The notes under the pieces are model-generated. The model was not told the DNA's origin. It was given only the letters and a program-made list of their open reading frames with translations, and did not search any database. The translations under genes and the position numbers were made by a program. 64,000 bases of DNA from Paenibacillus sp. (lineage in GTDB: Bacteria; Bacillota; Bacilli; Paenibacillales; Paenibacillaceae), in the NCBI GenBank assembly GCA_017512705.1, contig JAFWEX010000047.1:25932-89931 (forward strand), written 5' to 3'. Position 1 is the first letter of the stretch. Each line of letters begins with the position of its first letter. Shown piece after piece: positions 31,114 to 41,800 of this stretch.

Positions 31114-31133
31114 GAATGAAATGCATTTCATTC
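31114..31133. promoter_or_regulatory. 20-bp perfect palindrome upstream of the LacI-type gene
   Basis: GAATGAAATGCATTTCATTC is its own reverse complement. It contains TGAAA/TTTCA arms like the operators before GH35, at closer spacing. It lies 56 bp before the regulator start. Confidence 0.55.
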
Positions 31134-31143
31134 TACAAGCGGC

Positions 31144-32022
31144 TTAGCGCGTGAAAATAAACAACTTGCTGTCGGCATTCACCACTTGTGTGCCGTTGCT
31201 CAGTTGAACCAAGGGCGTATCCCAATGGGTATGCCCGCTGAACACAAGCGTCTCCGGCCCGGCCTCCAAGGCCTGCCGGATGAGCGGTTCACCCACAAGC
31301 CCAAGCTCGGCAATGCCCGGGCTTTGGTGCAAAAGCAAGCAATCCGGCTGCTGCTTCAGCAGCTTGCGTACGGATTGCAGATAGGGCTCTGCCGGCAGCC
31401 GGTTCGGCTTGTCCGGCCTGCCGATGATGCCGCCAAGGCCCGCGATGCGCAGCTGTCGCGCCTTGGCGGCATGAGGCGCAAGGCCACCCGTTGGGGGGCC
31501 AGCGCTAATAATGGCAGCTGGGCCATCCATGCAATGGATGCCCTCGCTGTTGTGTAACCGATGAGCGTCTGCATCATCGGTTAGATCATGGTTGCCGTGA
31601 ACGCCGGCAACCCAGCCGAAGGCTGCCCTGAAGGCAAGCCAGACGGGAACCGGATTGCCACTCGCTCCCCTTTTCCCGCGCAGGGCATACATATCTCCAC
31701 ATAACAGCACACCCGTCTTCTGCGAATCAAGCTCAGGCCATTCCACCTCCATCAGCAGGCGAATATAGGCAGGCAGCACTTCCCCTAACAGCTTGTCCAT
31801 AGAATCCGTGTCAGATGAGGCACCCAACTCCATCTCCGTTACAGGTATAATTCCCTGCAAATCTGAGGTAACAATCAGTGCATCTATGCCTTCTGGCAAA
31901 CCACTTAATGTTCCATGGTAGATCGGAAGCTGAGCTTCAATGACCTCACCGCCAGGAATCGAATTCAAATACGTATAATGTTCAATAGGTTCATTGTGCA
32001 GTTGCCGTATTTTCAAATTCAT
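31144..32022 (-). CDS. Calcineurin-like metallophosphoesterase
   Basis: 292-aa metal-dependent phosphoesterase. Motifs in order: LLCGDMYA (GD), WVAGVHGNHDL (GNHD), LLLHQSPG, and VFSGHTHWDTP (GHTH), spaced as in the family. The usual first D-x-H motif is not obvious; TSDLQG near residue 52 may replace it. Stretch 31190-31560 is richer in G+C than its neighbours. The annotated ATG follows GGGGAG without a spacer, so a TTG at 32016 is an alternative start. Substrate unknown. Confidence 0.82.
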   Translation of the reverse strand: MNLKIRQLHNEPIEHYTYLNSIPGGEVIEAQLPIYHGTLSGLPEGIDALIVTSDLQGIIPVTEMELGASSDTDSMDKLLGEVLPAYIRLLMEVEWPELDSQKTGVLLCGDMYALRGKRGASGNPVPVWLAFRAAFGWVAGVHGNHDLTDDADAHRLHNSEGIHCMDGPAAIISAGPPTGGLAPHAAKARQLRIAGLGGIIGRPDKPNRLPAEPYLQSVRKLLKQQPDCLLLHQSPGIAELGLVGEPLIRQALEAGPETLVFSGHTHWDTPLVQLSNGTQVVNADSKLFIFTR

Positions 32023-32124
32023 CTCCCCTTTCCTTTATCTTATTTTACCTTCTAATCGGCAATTGTGGTCCATATATTAAATTGTAAGCGAATTCATTGG
32101 GAAACAAAGGAGTGTGACTACGCC

Positions 32125-32487
32125 ATGATCATTCAAGTGAGTCCGCAGGCAGAAGCAAGACTGGTTGAACAACTGGGCGACCAGCCGGGCTTGTTCAAGT
32201 TGTTTTATGATACCGATGGTTGCGGTTGTGACGGAATTACGGTACTTCTGATCTTAAATGAACGAGACAGTGATGACGTGTCTATTGAGGCAGGTTCACT
32301 TCCGTTTGTAATTAATAAGCAGCAGCAGATTTACTTTGAACCCTGTTTACGTCTGCAATCCGAAAATAACTTCCCTTCGTTCCGTCTGAGCAGTGATTCG
32401 ATGATCTACGGAAGTAATGTAAAGGTTCATGATCTCCGGGAAGCAGCTAATGTAACGTCTGAGTCTAAGGAGTGGTCTGTTAAGTAG
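32125..32487 (+). CDS. HesB/IscA-like iron-sulfur biosynthesis family protein
   Basis: 120-aa protein of the YqkB/YneR branch of the HesB-like domain (IIQVSPQAEARLVEQL, then CGCDGITVLLI, then a beta-rich end). It has Cys-Gly-Cys where A-type carriers have spaced cysteines, and lacks the C-terminal CGCG motif, so cluster carrying is doubtful. The ATG at 32125 has AAAGGAG about 12 nt upstream. Confidence 0.75.
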   Translation: MIIQVSPQAEARLVEQLGDQPGLFKLFYDTDGCGCDGITVLLILNERDSDDVSIEAGSLPFVINKQQQIYFEPCLRLQSENNFPSFRLSSDSMIYGSNVKVHDLREAANVTSESKEWSVK

Positions 32488-32657
32488 TCACTTTGCCTTG
32501 CATGCACAACAGGAACGAAACCTCTCTATCCCGCTCTTTATCCCGAAATCTTGCGGAGAGAGAGAGGTTTCGGCCGATTAGAAGATACTCAAAAAGAACA
32601 GCCAATCTCCTGCCCCTCCCTATGTGTTATTGACACTGGTTTGTGCGATATGCAAGC

Positions 32658-34217
32658 TTAGTGGGAAGCTAGATATTCGCGCAGCTTCTTTTTGTCTATT
32701 TTATCCACTGCAGTCCTGGGCAGGCTCTTTATCTTATACAGATGTTCCGGCCATTTGTAAGCAGCAAGATGTATCATGCAGAACGCTCTTAACTGTTGCA
32801 AGTTCAAACTTTTGCCTTCCTGTAAAACGACAAAAGCAACCAGCCTTTCTCCTTCGTCTCCAAACTGTTCTCCGATAACTGCCACGTCCATGACTGCCTC
32901 ATGGTTTATAATAACCTGCTCCACTTCAGCACAAAATACATTAGAGCCATTCACAATAACCATGTCTTTCAGCCGATCCTGTATATATAAATAACCCTCT
33001 TCATCCAGACACCCCACATCTCCGGTTCGTATCCAGCCATCAAGCATAGTTTCATGGGTGACTTGGGTCTGACGCCAATATCCTCGCATTGTTTGTGCAC
33101 CACGGACTACAATCTCACCTGATTCGCCAACCTCTACTTCTCTTCCATCTGTATCTATAATTCGAACCTCAAAAGCTTGTTCGCCTTGTGAAGCCAACTC
33201 GTGGGGACGACCCACGGAACGAAGCCGGCGTTCATCTTCCAGATGACTTGCAGGAAACAGGCGGCTTATCGACATTCCGCATTCTGCTTGTGAATAATTA
33301 TTAACAATGACTGCTTCGGGGAATTGGGACACCGCATTCCGAAGTGTATCTGGAGATATAATCGATCCTCCGCACCCTATTATCTTTAAACTTTTTAGAT
33401 GTTTTCCTGTAGCAGATACCTCATAAGTAATATCTCGAAGCAACTGTCCTACCGTGCTAAGATGTGTAATCTGGTTACGTTCAACTGCTTCAATGATCTG
33501 GTGTACAGAACTAGGATATTCATCCAAAAACACTAGACATCCTCCAGCAGCCATCGTAGCCCACAATTGAAACTGACCAACCAGATGCGATAGGTTGAGC
33601 ACAAGTACCCTTCGTCCGATATCATATCCAAAGCCTGCGGGCGGTGTAAGCTGGTTCCATGCCGCCATTCCGCGGTGTGAATGCATCACTCCTTTAGGCC
33701 GCCCCGTTGTACCTCCTGTATAAATCAGTACAGCTGTATCATCGACACTTTGATGAACAGATTCTGTGGGACGAGATGCATATTCCCGCTTCATAAGTCC
33801 TGACAGTGACCTAGTTATGGAATGGTCCTCATCTGTTGTGAACCATTCTGGGCCATACTCTAGAAGATCGATCAAGGCTTCAGCTTGTTCGACATGACGT
33901 TCATCGTGAATAATTATATGCGGCTCCGCATCCTGCAGAATGACTGTCAGTTCAGAGACAGTTAACCAAGGAGAAGGCACGAGCGGTATGGCTCCAATGG
34001 CTACCGCCCCATATAATGCAGCCACAAATTTTGGACTTGGATCACCCAACAGGGCAAAACGGTCACCTGCACGAAGCCCTTCTGCATAAAACACATCGCT
34101 CATCTTCTTAGCAAGATCATAAAGCTCGCTGTAGCTAACTGCATGGCCTTGATGCAATAATGCTGCTGCTTCTGGATACAGACTTGCTGCTAATGGCAAT
34201 CGCTCAGATAAAAGCAT
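32658..34217 (-). CDS. AMP-dependent acyl-CoA synthetase/ligase
   Basis: 519-aa ANL-superfamily enzyme. The P-loop YTGGTTGRPKG is at about residue 165, the adenine-site motif NNYSQAECG at about 305, the hinge region GWIRTGDVGCLDEEGYLYIQDRLKD near 390-415, and the C-terminal catalytic Lys lies in RTAVDKIDKKKL. It adenylates a carboxylic acid and normally transfers it to CoA. No partner genes of a pathway are adjacent, so the acid is unknown. GGGGGAAACT precedes the ATG. Confidence 0.9.
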   Translation of the reverse strand: MLLSERLPLAASLYPEAAALLHQGHAVSYSELYDLAKKMSDVFYAEGLRAGDRFALLGDPSPKFVAALYGAVAIGAIPLVPSPWLTVSELTVILQDAEPHIIIHDERHVEQAEALIDLLEYGPEWFTTDEDHSITRSLSGLMKREYASRPTESVHQSVDDTAVLIYTGGTTGRPKGVMHSHRGMAAWNQLTPPAGFGYDIGRRVLVLNLSHLVGQFQLWATMAAGGCLVFLDEYPSSVHQIIEAVERNQITHLSTVGQLLRDITYEVSATGKHLKSLKIIGCGGSIISPDTLRNAVSQFPEAVIVNNYSQAECGMSISRLFPASHLEDERRLRSVGRPHELASQGEQAFEVRIIDTDGREVEVGESGEIVVRGAQTMRGYWRQTQVTHETMLDGWIRTGDVGCLDEEGYLYIQDRLKDMVIVNGSNVFCAEVEQVIINHEAVMDVAVIGEQFGDEGERLVAFVVLQEGKSLNLQQLRAFCMIHLAAYKWPEHLYKIKSLPRTAVDKIDKKKLREYLASH

Positions 34218-34411
34218 AGTTTCCCCCTATGGTTCAATATCCCTTTAATCCCACTAGAATAATATGGAATAAATTGAAGATAACACATTTCCTAGAGATC
34301 ATCTATATATTTAGGATTTAGTGATGTTTAACTCAAACCTTTTGAAACGTATAACGTTTATTCTACAAACTTACTATAAACACAGTACAGTCATAGAAAA
34401 GAGGACTAATA

Positions 34412-34864
34412 ATGAGGAACCATCCCACCCTGAACCAAGTTATCTCCATACTCATACTCTCACTCATGTTTATATCAGGATGCAACACCAGTGAAAGCAA
34501 CGTTAAAATCCCACCAGCCAAAATTAAAACCAGCGATACTCAGCCCCGTGAATACCTTTCCATTACCAACACCGAATACGTCAATGGAACAGATGCCAAT
34601 GAGGGAATGATCATAAACGTTTATACATATGATCTGCAAGATAAGACCCTTAACAAATTAACTAACTTGTCATATAACTCGCAGTATCCTTTAACGGTAG
34701 TTTCTTTGGCGAATGACACCACGTATTATTCAGGCGCTGATAAAAATAAAGGGGGCCAGTTATTCGCTTATGATATGAGAACGGACGAGATCGAGACTGT
34801 TTTTTTACAAAAAGAAGGTTTCATCAATAACTTCACCCTGATATCTGAGCCTGATGAAAAATGA
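34412..34864 (+). CDS. Short lipoprotein, possibly a truncated propeller protein
   Basis: 150-aa protein with signal peptide and lipobox ISGC. The body reads like the first one or two blades of a TolB-type propeller (YTYDLQDKTLNKLTN, LFAYDMRTDEIETVF) and then stops abruptly at SEPDEK. Complete relatives would be expected to have more blades, so the gene may be truncated by a premature stop. No downstream continuation is visible before the terminator at 34917. Confidence 0.6.
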   Translation: MRNHPTLNQVISILILSLMFISGCNTSESNVKIPPAKIKTSDTQPREYLSITNTEYVNGTDANEGMIINVYTYDLQDKTLNKLTNLSYNSQYPLTVVSLANDTTYYSGADKNKGGQLFAYDMRTDEIETVFLQKEGFINNFTLISEPDEK

Positions 34865-34916
34865 GATCATGTCCCTTGCCATCTATTACTATTCTTGCTG
34901 TGTAGGAAAAAAACAT

Positions 34917-34955
34917 AAAAAACCTCCCAATCTACTGTACTAGATAGGAGGTTTA
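34917..34955. terminator. Bidirectional terminator
   Basis: AAACCTCC pairs with GGAGGTTT around an inner ATCTA...TAGAT stem, with T-runs on both strands; serves the lipoprotein and the chemoreceptor gene. Confidence 0.85.
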
Positions 34956-35014
34956 AGCGTTTTAATGATAGAGAATTAAATTTTCAAAGTTGGTTCTCCT
35001 TCATTTAATGCTTA

Positions 35015-37072
35015 TTAACTCGTTTTGAACTTGGCTGATTCCTCTGCCAACTGTCTGGTCAATGCATCAATTGTCTGTACCAGTTCTGCCAGATGTTTGG
35101 TCATGCCGGACTGCTCCTCCATGGTCGCGGTAACTTCCTCGATGGATGCGGATACTTCTTCCCCCGAAGCCGACAAGTTCTGCGCTGCACCGAGCACATC
35201 GTCTTTGTCGCGTTCAATGGACTCAATCTCCGCAGCGATGGCTTGTACCTGGTTCATCATGTTTTGCATATTGCGGGTAACAAAATTAAAGGTTTCTTTG
35301 GTTTGCATAACACTGCTCTTATGCTGTTCCGCAATCGCCTCAATGGCCTGCACACTCTGATTATTTTGCTCTACATGTCCGATCGTTTGCATCACGATCC
35401 GGTTAATATCTTCCGATTGCGCAGTAGTCTGTTCTGCCAGCTTGCGGATCTCGGAAGCTACCACAGCAAAGCCCCGACCCTGCTCCCCGGCTCTCGCTGC
35501 TTCAATCGAGGCATTCAGCGCAAGTAATTTGGTTTGATTCGCAATCTCGGTAATCGTGCTGGTGATCTGTTGAATGCCCGATGAACTCTCTGCGAGTTGA
35601 ACCGTTATCTTCGAGATGTTATGAACCTCTGCTTCGTTCCGATCATTAACAGCAATAAGCGCATCAATGACTTCATGGTTATTGTGAAAAGCTTCGGTGA
35701 TTTCGTCCGCCTGAGTCATGACAGACTGAGACATCTCATTCACGCTGGCGATTTTGCTGCCGACGTTCATAAACTTATCTACAATCGCCTCCGTATCATT
35801 CGCTTGCGATTCCATTGCACGAGATATTTCAAGCGCTGTCGCGGTTGTTTCGGTAATCGATGTCGATGTCTGCTGCGCAGATTGATCCAGCTCTGCCGTA
35901 CTTGTATTCAACACAGCAATCGATCCATTCATACTCGAGATCAGCTGTCTGTTCCCCTCGGCCATGGTGTTGAAGCTGTCCGCCATTTCTTTGAATTCAC
36001 CGCTGTATTTCTCTTTCGCCTGTACCGTCAAGTCGCCTTCAGCCAGCTGTTTAAACAGGGCGGTAATGGATGTAACAGGTTTGGTTATCACCCGAGAGAG
36101 CAGAATTCCAACGATGATTGAAAAGGCAAGAGAACCAAATAGAACGATATACATTTTATTCGCCATGCTGGTTAATGGCTTATCCACATCTTTATAAGAA
36201 TCCTCTACGATAATGGTCCAATCGGATACCGGAATTTTGGAATAAAATACGACTTTCTCGTCATTGTTCAGGTCACCCTGCTGTAATGTATCACTTGGGG
36301 CCAGATCGATCAGTGACTGATATTCCGATGATTCTAGCTCTTTTCCTAATACATCTGGATCTGCCGAATGATACATCACTTTACCCACTCGGTCCAACAC
36401 GATCACTTTACCTTCGTCATTAATCTTGACGTCCTGTAATTGGTTCACAAAAAATGAGGTGGATATTGTGGCGATCAGGATCCCATTCACTTGTTTATTC
36501 TCATCATAGATCGGAGAAGCAAACACGGTACCCAGTGTGCCTAACGTCTTGGATATAATCCCTTCACTGATAACCGCCCGCCCTTTAATGGCCTCCTGGA
36601 AATAAGCCCGGTCCGCTCGATCGCCCCCCACTGTTTCTGGATCGTTCGCAGCAACCACCGTACCATTTCGATCAATCAGCATCATGACAACTGCACCCTC
36701 TATGCCTTCAAGGCTTTGGGCTAATATATCATTGGCCTCTTGGACCAGTTCTTGGTTTTTATCAAAAAATACGTTTGCGTCCTCCGTTTCATTCAACCTC
36801 CGAATGGCCAGCAATTCTTCGAAGGCCTTGTGCTTGGTCATCAGGAATGCGGACTGTTCTGATAAGTGAAGGGCAGTGAATAACCCTGCTCCAATTCGAT
36901 CCGAGTTGGCCCGAATCTCATCTTTACTTTTGTCCTGGGTGATCCCTTCAGCCACCTTGTAACACAGCAGAGCCGTTACAGTCAATACGACACACACGAG
37001 AAGACTGATCATTAAGGGTAATTTGAGCCGATAAGACATGTTTCTTAGACGCTGCCCTGTTTTTGCAAACAT
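35015..37072 (-). CDS. Methyl-accepting chemotaxis protein
   Basis: 685-aa membrane chemoreceptor. TM1 is at about 18-40, an extracytoplasmic dCache-type sensor spans about 45-300 ([50 protein letters not shown]), TM2 at about 305-327, then HAMP ([25 protein letters not shown]) and a long signalling coiled coil with hairpin tip [31 protein letters not shown]. No C-terminal CheR-binding pentapeptide is present. The sensor class often binds amino acids or organic acids. It stands alone. Confidence 0.94.
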   Translation of the reverse strand: MFAKTGQRLRNMSYRLKLPLMISLLVCVVLTVTALLCYKVAEGITQDKSKDEIRANSDRIGAGLFTALHLSEQSAFLMTKHKAFEELLAIRRLNETEDANVFFDKNQELVQEANDILAQSLEGIEGAVVMMLIDRNGTVVAANDPETVGGDRADRAYFQEAIKGRAVISEGIISKTLGTLGTVFASPIYDENKQVNGILIATISTSFFVNQLQDVKINDEGKVIVLDRVGKVMYHSADPDVLGKELESSEYQSLIDLAPSDTLQQGDLNNDEKVVFYSKIPVSDWTIIVEDSYKDVDKPLTSMANKMYIVLFGSLAFSIIVGILLSRVITKPVTSITALFKQLAEGDLTVQAKEKYSGEFKEMADSFNTMAEGNRQLISSMNGSIAVLNTSTAELDQSAQQTSTSITETTATALEISRAMESQANDTEAIVDKFMNVGSKIASVNEMSQSVMTQADEITEAFHNNHEVIDALIAVNDRNEAEVHNISKITVQLAESSSGIQQITSTITEIANQTKLLALNASIEAARAGEQGRGFAVVASEIRKLAEQTTAQSEDINRIVMQTIGHVEQNNQSVQAIEAIAEQHKSSVMQTKETFNFVTRNMQNMMNQVQAIAAEIESIERDKDDVLGAAQNLSASGEEVSASIEEVTATMEEQSGMTKHLAELVQTIDALTRQLAEESAKFKTS

Positions 37073-37324
37073 GTACTTCCACCATCCATCCTCTTTGGGT
37101 TAAACCCATTAATATTTGATATTTTAAATATCGGATTTCCCAAATTGTTTTTCCAGTCAAAAGAGCGCTTGCAAAAAATAATTTTGGATTATGCGGAAAA
37201 ATGTAGGTCAAAAGCCTTTTCAGTTGATTAGTAAAACCGGACTTTCGGTTAATACAAAATATAACATCTGAATTGTAAAATGGTAGGATAACCTGTTGTT
37301 TGAAGAGAGGAACGATTATTCAAC

Positions 37325-37735
37325 ATGAAAATGCCCACTTTATTAAATGTCATCCGTGCGCTTCTTGGATTGCAATCTATTTTCATTGGATTCTCCATCA
37401 TATTTCTGATTCCGGAGATCATCGGTAATAGTCCAGATTACCCCGCGTATCCACTATTTGATCAGATTGCCTATTACGCTAATATAGCACTACGAATAAT
37501 TTTGACTCTGGCGCCCCCACTCTTGACGATCATGTATATCTCAGGGCCAAGCTATAAGATGACGATTACGTTTATGTGCGTGACGCTGTTCTTCACGATT
37601 GTGTTTATTCCCAATGCACTCGTCCTGCTGAACCTGTTCATGCTGCTCACACTGCTGCTCCACAAGCCCAGCAAAATGTATCTGAAGCAAGAAGGACCTT
37701 CCCGAGATTACTCGCAAAAGGACCTTCAATTATAG
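37325..37735 (+). CDS. Integral membrane protein, unknown
   Basis: 136-aa protein with about four hydrophobic segments (8-30, 48-70, 78-98, 99-115) and a short charged C-terminus. AGAGGA lies about 12 nt before the ATG. A strong terminator at 37810-37843 supports a real transcript. No family recognised. Confidence 0.65.
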   Translation: MKMPTLLNVIRALLGLQSIFIGFSIIFLIPEIIGNSPDYPAYPLFDQIAYYANIALRIILTLAPPLLTIMYISGPSYKMTITFMCVTLFFTIVFIPNALVLLNLFMLLTLLLHKPSKMYLKQEGPSRDYSQKDLQL

Positions 37736-37809
37736 ATTGGATCTATTTATTTACTGGACAATGAGATCGAGACTATATTTTGCAAGCTCGCCAGCTTGTA
37801 TAAACAACG

Positions 37810-37843
37810 AAAGATCCTGCCAACACAAGCGGCAGGATCTTTT
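37810..37843 (+). terminator. Terminator
   Basis: AAAGATCCTGCC pairs perfectly with GGCAGGATCTTT and is followed by a T-run. Confidence 0.9.
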
Positions 37844-37946
37844 TTTAAGCATATTTATTACAACCTGAGAATACTTGAAGATACATGTCAGCGTTCCATA
37901 AGATCAATCAGAGCTGATTCTCACTGCTTCAATCCTTGGTTAACCG

Positions 37947-38825
37947 TTAACCAAGCTCCGCAATTCGCTGTCTAATGCGCGGGAACAGGCCAAGAGCATT
38001 TTCATAAAACACGTTCTCATGATGCTGCTCGGGCACGAGCCTACGAACAAATTCGGCGTATAGATCAATAGGTGCCAGCGGCCAGTCCGTGCCGAACAGC
38101 ATTTTCTCATAATGATCGGAATAGACCAGAGCCCTGCGAAAATGATCCATGAACAGCGGTTCGTTCATAAACCGTTCGAAGTGCGGGCGATCCCCGACGA
38201 CAAGCCCGGACAAATCCGCGTACACGTTAGGATTCTTCGCTACCACCTCAGCGGCATCCATCACCCATGGATCACCCAGATGGCAGATCATAAAGTTAAC
38301 ACCGCGCTGTTGCAAGGCTAGCTCGTCCACCGTCAGTGGATGCGAATATTTGAGCAGCCCGTTCATCGAGTAGGTATCTCCCGTATGGATAACCACAGGT
38401 AGATTGTATTTTGCCGCCAATTCATAGACTGGAGTGTAGATTTGGTCATACACATAGTGATGATAGTATCCGGCATACAGTTTGATTCCCGCGACTTCAG
38501 GAGATTGCAGTCTCGCCTCGATCCGGTCCAACTCCTCCTGAGCCTGCTTGCCTTCAAGCCGATTCGGATTAATGCCTACACATTCCATCAGAAACGAAGG
38601 AACCTGCTCTTCCAGATCCAGCCCCATCGGGTTAGGCGAACTGGAGTCCGGGAATGCCCCCTTCGTCTGTTCGCTTACGCCCATGCCAATGCCAAGGATG
38701 ACATCATTTTGGTCAAATTCCGCCTTGAGGCCAGCTACGCTGTAGTCTACTTTGGACAGGTCAATGGCGGTACGGTGAAAGCTGTCAATATCCGATAGAT
38801 GAATATGAATATCAATGATGGGCAT
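37947..38825 (-). CDS. Amidohydrolase-family (amidohydro_2) protein
   Basis: 292-aa TIM-barrel metal hydrolase. It opens with DIHIHLSD (metal-binding HxH), has GIKLYAGYYHH with a Lys, VVIHTGDTYS, MICHLGDPWV and the late Asp in LFGTDWPLAP. This is the ACMS-decarboxylase-like PF04909 group, acting on amides, lactones or carboxylates. Its start overlaps the end of the 1103-aa GNAT fusion gene by 14 bp, so the two are translationally coupled and should act together. Confidence 0.88.
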   Translation of the reverse strand: MPIIDIHIHLSDIDSFHRTAIDLSKVDYSVAGLKAEFDQNDVILGIGMGVSEQTKGAFPDSSSPNPMGLDLEEQVPSFLMECVGINPNRLEGKQAQEELDRIEARLQSPEVAGIKLYAGYYHHYVYDQIYTPVYELAAKYNLPVVIHTGDTYSMNGLLKYSHPLTVDELALQQRGVNFMICHLGDPWVMDAAEVVAKNPNVYADLSGLVVGDRPHFERFMNEPLFMDHFRRALVYSDHYEKMLFGTDWPLAPIDLYAEFVRRLVPEQHHENVFYENALGLFPRIRQRIAELG

Positions 38826-41800
38826 CGGAGGCCTCCCCTATGGTAGTTGTCGTTACAAATTTCAGTTTCAACAGGTCATGTATATCCGCCGAATTGAGCG
38901 TAAAGCGCCCCAGGACAAGATAAGTCGGCTGTGTCCAAACGGTCTCCCCGTCTTTTATCGTAAGCTCATGAGATACGTTATGCCCCGTCACCAGATTGTT
39001 GGCAAACGCCCAGGCATTCTGATTCGGATAATGATTTACCGCATGCAGCATATTCTGACGTGAAGCGGATCCTGTTCGGAAAATATCCCGGATTGGCAGA
39101 CCGACATCTACCTTTCCTAGTGGGAATCGATCCTGATTCGGCTGCTCAATCCAGCCCTCTGTATACCGATCCGATGGTTTGAAGAAACGTCCTTCGGTAA
39201 GTGTATAGTTCGTCCGTACATGACCACTTTTGTTGGTTACAGCAAGCAAGGTACACAGCACAGGAACACCGGGTAACATCAGATAGTGCTGGTGAACTGT
39301 CATTCCTCGATTCGCTTCATGCTTGTCGATGCATGTGGTCACCCGCATGCCTTTCCACACATTGCCGAATTGGTCCTTTTGCTCCGACCAGGATATACTG
39401 GTGTGCTCCAGTTGGCGACTGAATCCGTTCATGCCGGGAATATCGACAAACATTCCGCCGTACCAAGGATTCCACCACGATCGAGGTGATGGCTCAGGAT
39501 ACGAGCTGTCCAGCCATTCCTCTCCCTGAAGTTGAAGAGAGTGTACAACACCGACGAATGCCGGATCGGCTGAGATAGATAATACGCCATTATTCACGGT
39601 GTATAGCATTCCCGACTCTGCTGATCCCTCTTCAATCACTTGTTTCACTTCTGACCTTGTCTGCGGGAACCAGAGCGCGCTTCGCTCCTGAAACCGGTCC
39701 TCTCCCTTGTACACGCTGCGTATTTTCCAGCCGGGAATGTTCTCATGACGGTCGTGAAGTGCGAGAGGATCAGGGTGCTCAGCAGAGGAGGACTGTTGCT
39801 TATCAGGGCGATTCGTTACTTTGTTTTGAACCGGTTCCCCTGTTATTTCCGATGTCGTTCCCTCTACGTTCTCTAGTTCGGTCGCTTTTGCGGCGTCCTT
39901 AGGCGAAACCTTCAGCAAGGCGGAGTCCAAATGCTCTGCCTGGTCGAACTCCATCGTACGCGCCTTCATCTCTGGTGTCCCGCCTTGCTGTAAGTACAAT
40001 TCCCATGTACCGGCAAGCGGGACAAGCTTATGTTCGGCTAATTCAACCTGAAGCTCATCGGGTGCAAAAAGATTCCCCCCATTCAGCGTCACATCCAGAT
40101 GGCTGTCCAGCATAGGAATCGTTGTACTCGGCTGCTTAAGGGCATATGCACGGAAGTCGGACCACTTCGCAAACGTGTTGAGTGCAAATACCGTGTCCTT
40201 CGTACGTGCCACTGCCCCTGCCTCCAAGCATCCAAGCTCATGCTGTAACCCCAGTGTATATTCCGGCTTAATCAGCTTCAGCGAAGGGTCCCAATAGATG
40301 CCACACGTTCCGTACTCTTCTTGGCAGAACAGCCAGTTCTCCGTAATCTGTCCACTATCCCAGTTGCCTGGATCACCTGCGTAGTCATCACCCATATCCA
40401 CAAAACGACCTTGGTATGGGAGAATAAGCCCGTTGCCGTAGAACCCGAAGTTATTCATCAGGAAGAGTTCTTCTTCCCATGTGGTGTCGCTTGTATTCTC
40501 AACTTCATGAGAGAATATAGCAATTCCGCTGGCAGACAGCTTAACAATTGTCTTCAGCAGGACCCCCGGGAAATTTTCCAATTCATAGATGGCCTCAAGA
40601 ACCTGATGGTTCCCCTCAGCATAAATCTTTACTTCCTTCGGTTCTTTCCTGGACAGCTCTTCCGAGTAGGGTTTTCCCAGCTTCGGATAGGTCCACCAGA
40701 AGGAGTGACGTGATCCCGGGTATTCAATCCACATCACGTTATCATGTTTGTTCATATGGAGGGAGTAACCATCGTTCACGGCGATCCATTGACCGTTCAC
40801 CTCTCCACCATATCTACCTTCCATTCCCTTCATCAGCACAGAGAGTTTTTTTGTAAAAAGAACCTCGGATCTTCCCACCGGAACAGCGGTAATCTCCACA
40901 TCTTGTGCGTATATGCCATACGTATGCAGTGTAAACGGAACAGGTACAGCTCGTTTGCCCTTCGCTGGCAACGTAAAGCGCAGCGTACGCTCCGTCCATT
41001 CCAGAACCTCACCTGCCGGCAGTTCCATACAAAACTCTGTTTCGACATCCACATTGTTTTCCACGTTCAGGATCAGCTCTGCCGGGATACCCGGATACAG
41101 CTCCTTCACGGGTAACACAGGTGTGATCTTGGCTGGGAACTTTGGAGCAATGCCGAGCTGGAACTGAGCTCTCTTACCGTCAATAAGCCAGGCGCTGCGA
41201 ACGAGCGGATGCGTTTTGTTCTTGTCCTGTTCCTCTGTCACCGGATCGAGGTGAAATTCTCCCTCCACCGTGATCGATTCGCCAGGTTGTACCGTATGAA
41301 CGGTATTTAGCGCGAACCGGATATTTTTGTCATCCTGCCCTTCGATCTTGATTTCAAGATCGGAAGCCGATTTATTTTGGATATGATAACGTACGGGATA
41401 GCTGGAACCAAACACCAGACCATGGTGGTCTACTTCGGTGTGGATTTCGTAATCCGGCGTTTCGAGAGCGGCCAAGCCGCGGCCTGTTTTTTCAAAAGTT
41501 GCCCGGAGGGAGATATCTTCTTTTTCCCATATATAATCAAAGAAATCAAACCCGTTCTCCTCACGTCCATCCGGCTCAATCACAAGCTCACGAGTGCTGT
41601 GGGCATACCAATCCAATGTTTCGAAATAAGGGGCAAGCGCCTCGGTTTGTAAAACAGTCGGAATGAAATTCATGAGGTGCACGCTTTCATCCTTTTTCTC
41701 CCAAAAGAATCCACATTTCTTGTACATCGGCACCGCCTTGGTATTCCCTGCCCAAGTGAACAGATCCAGGCGCGGCCATCCCGCCTCCACCGTTTTCTCC

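Noticed and set aside
31186-31557. 123-aa plus-strand ORF in a G+C-rich patch
   Set aside because: Antisense to the metallophosphoesterase, whose motifs are intact; it is a consequence of local G+C content.
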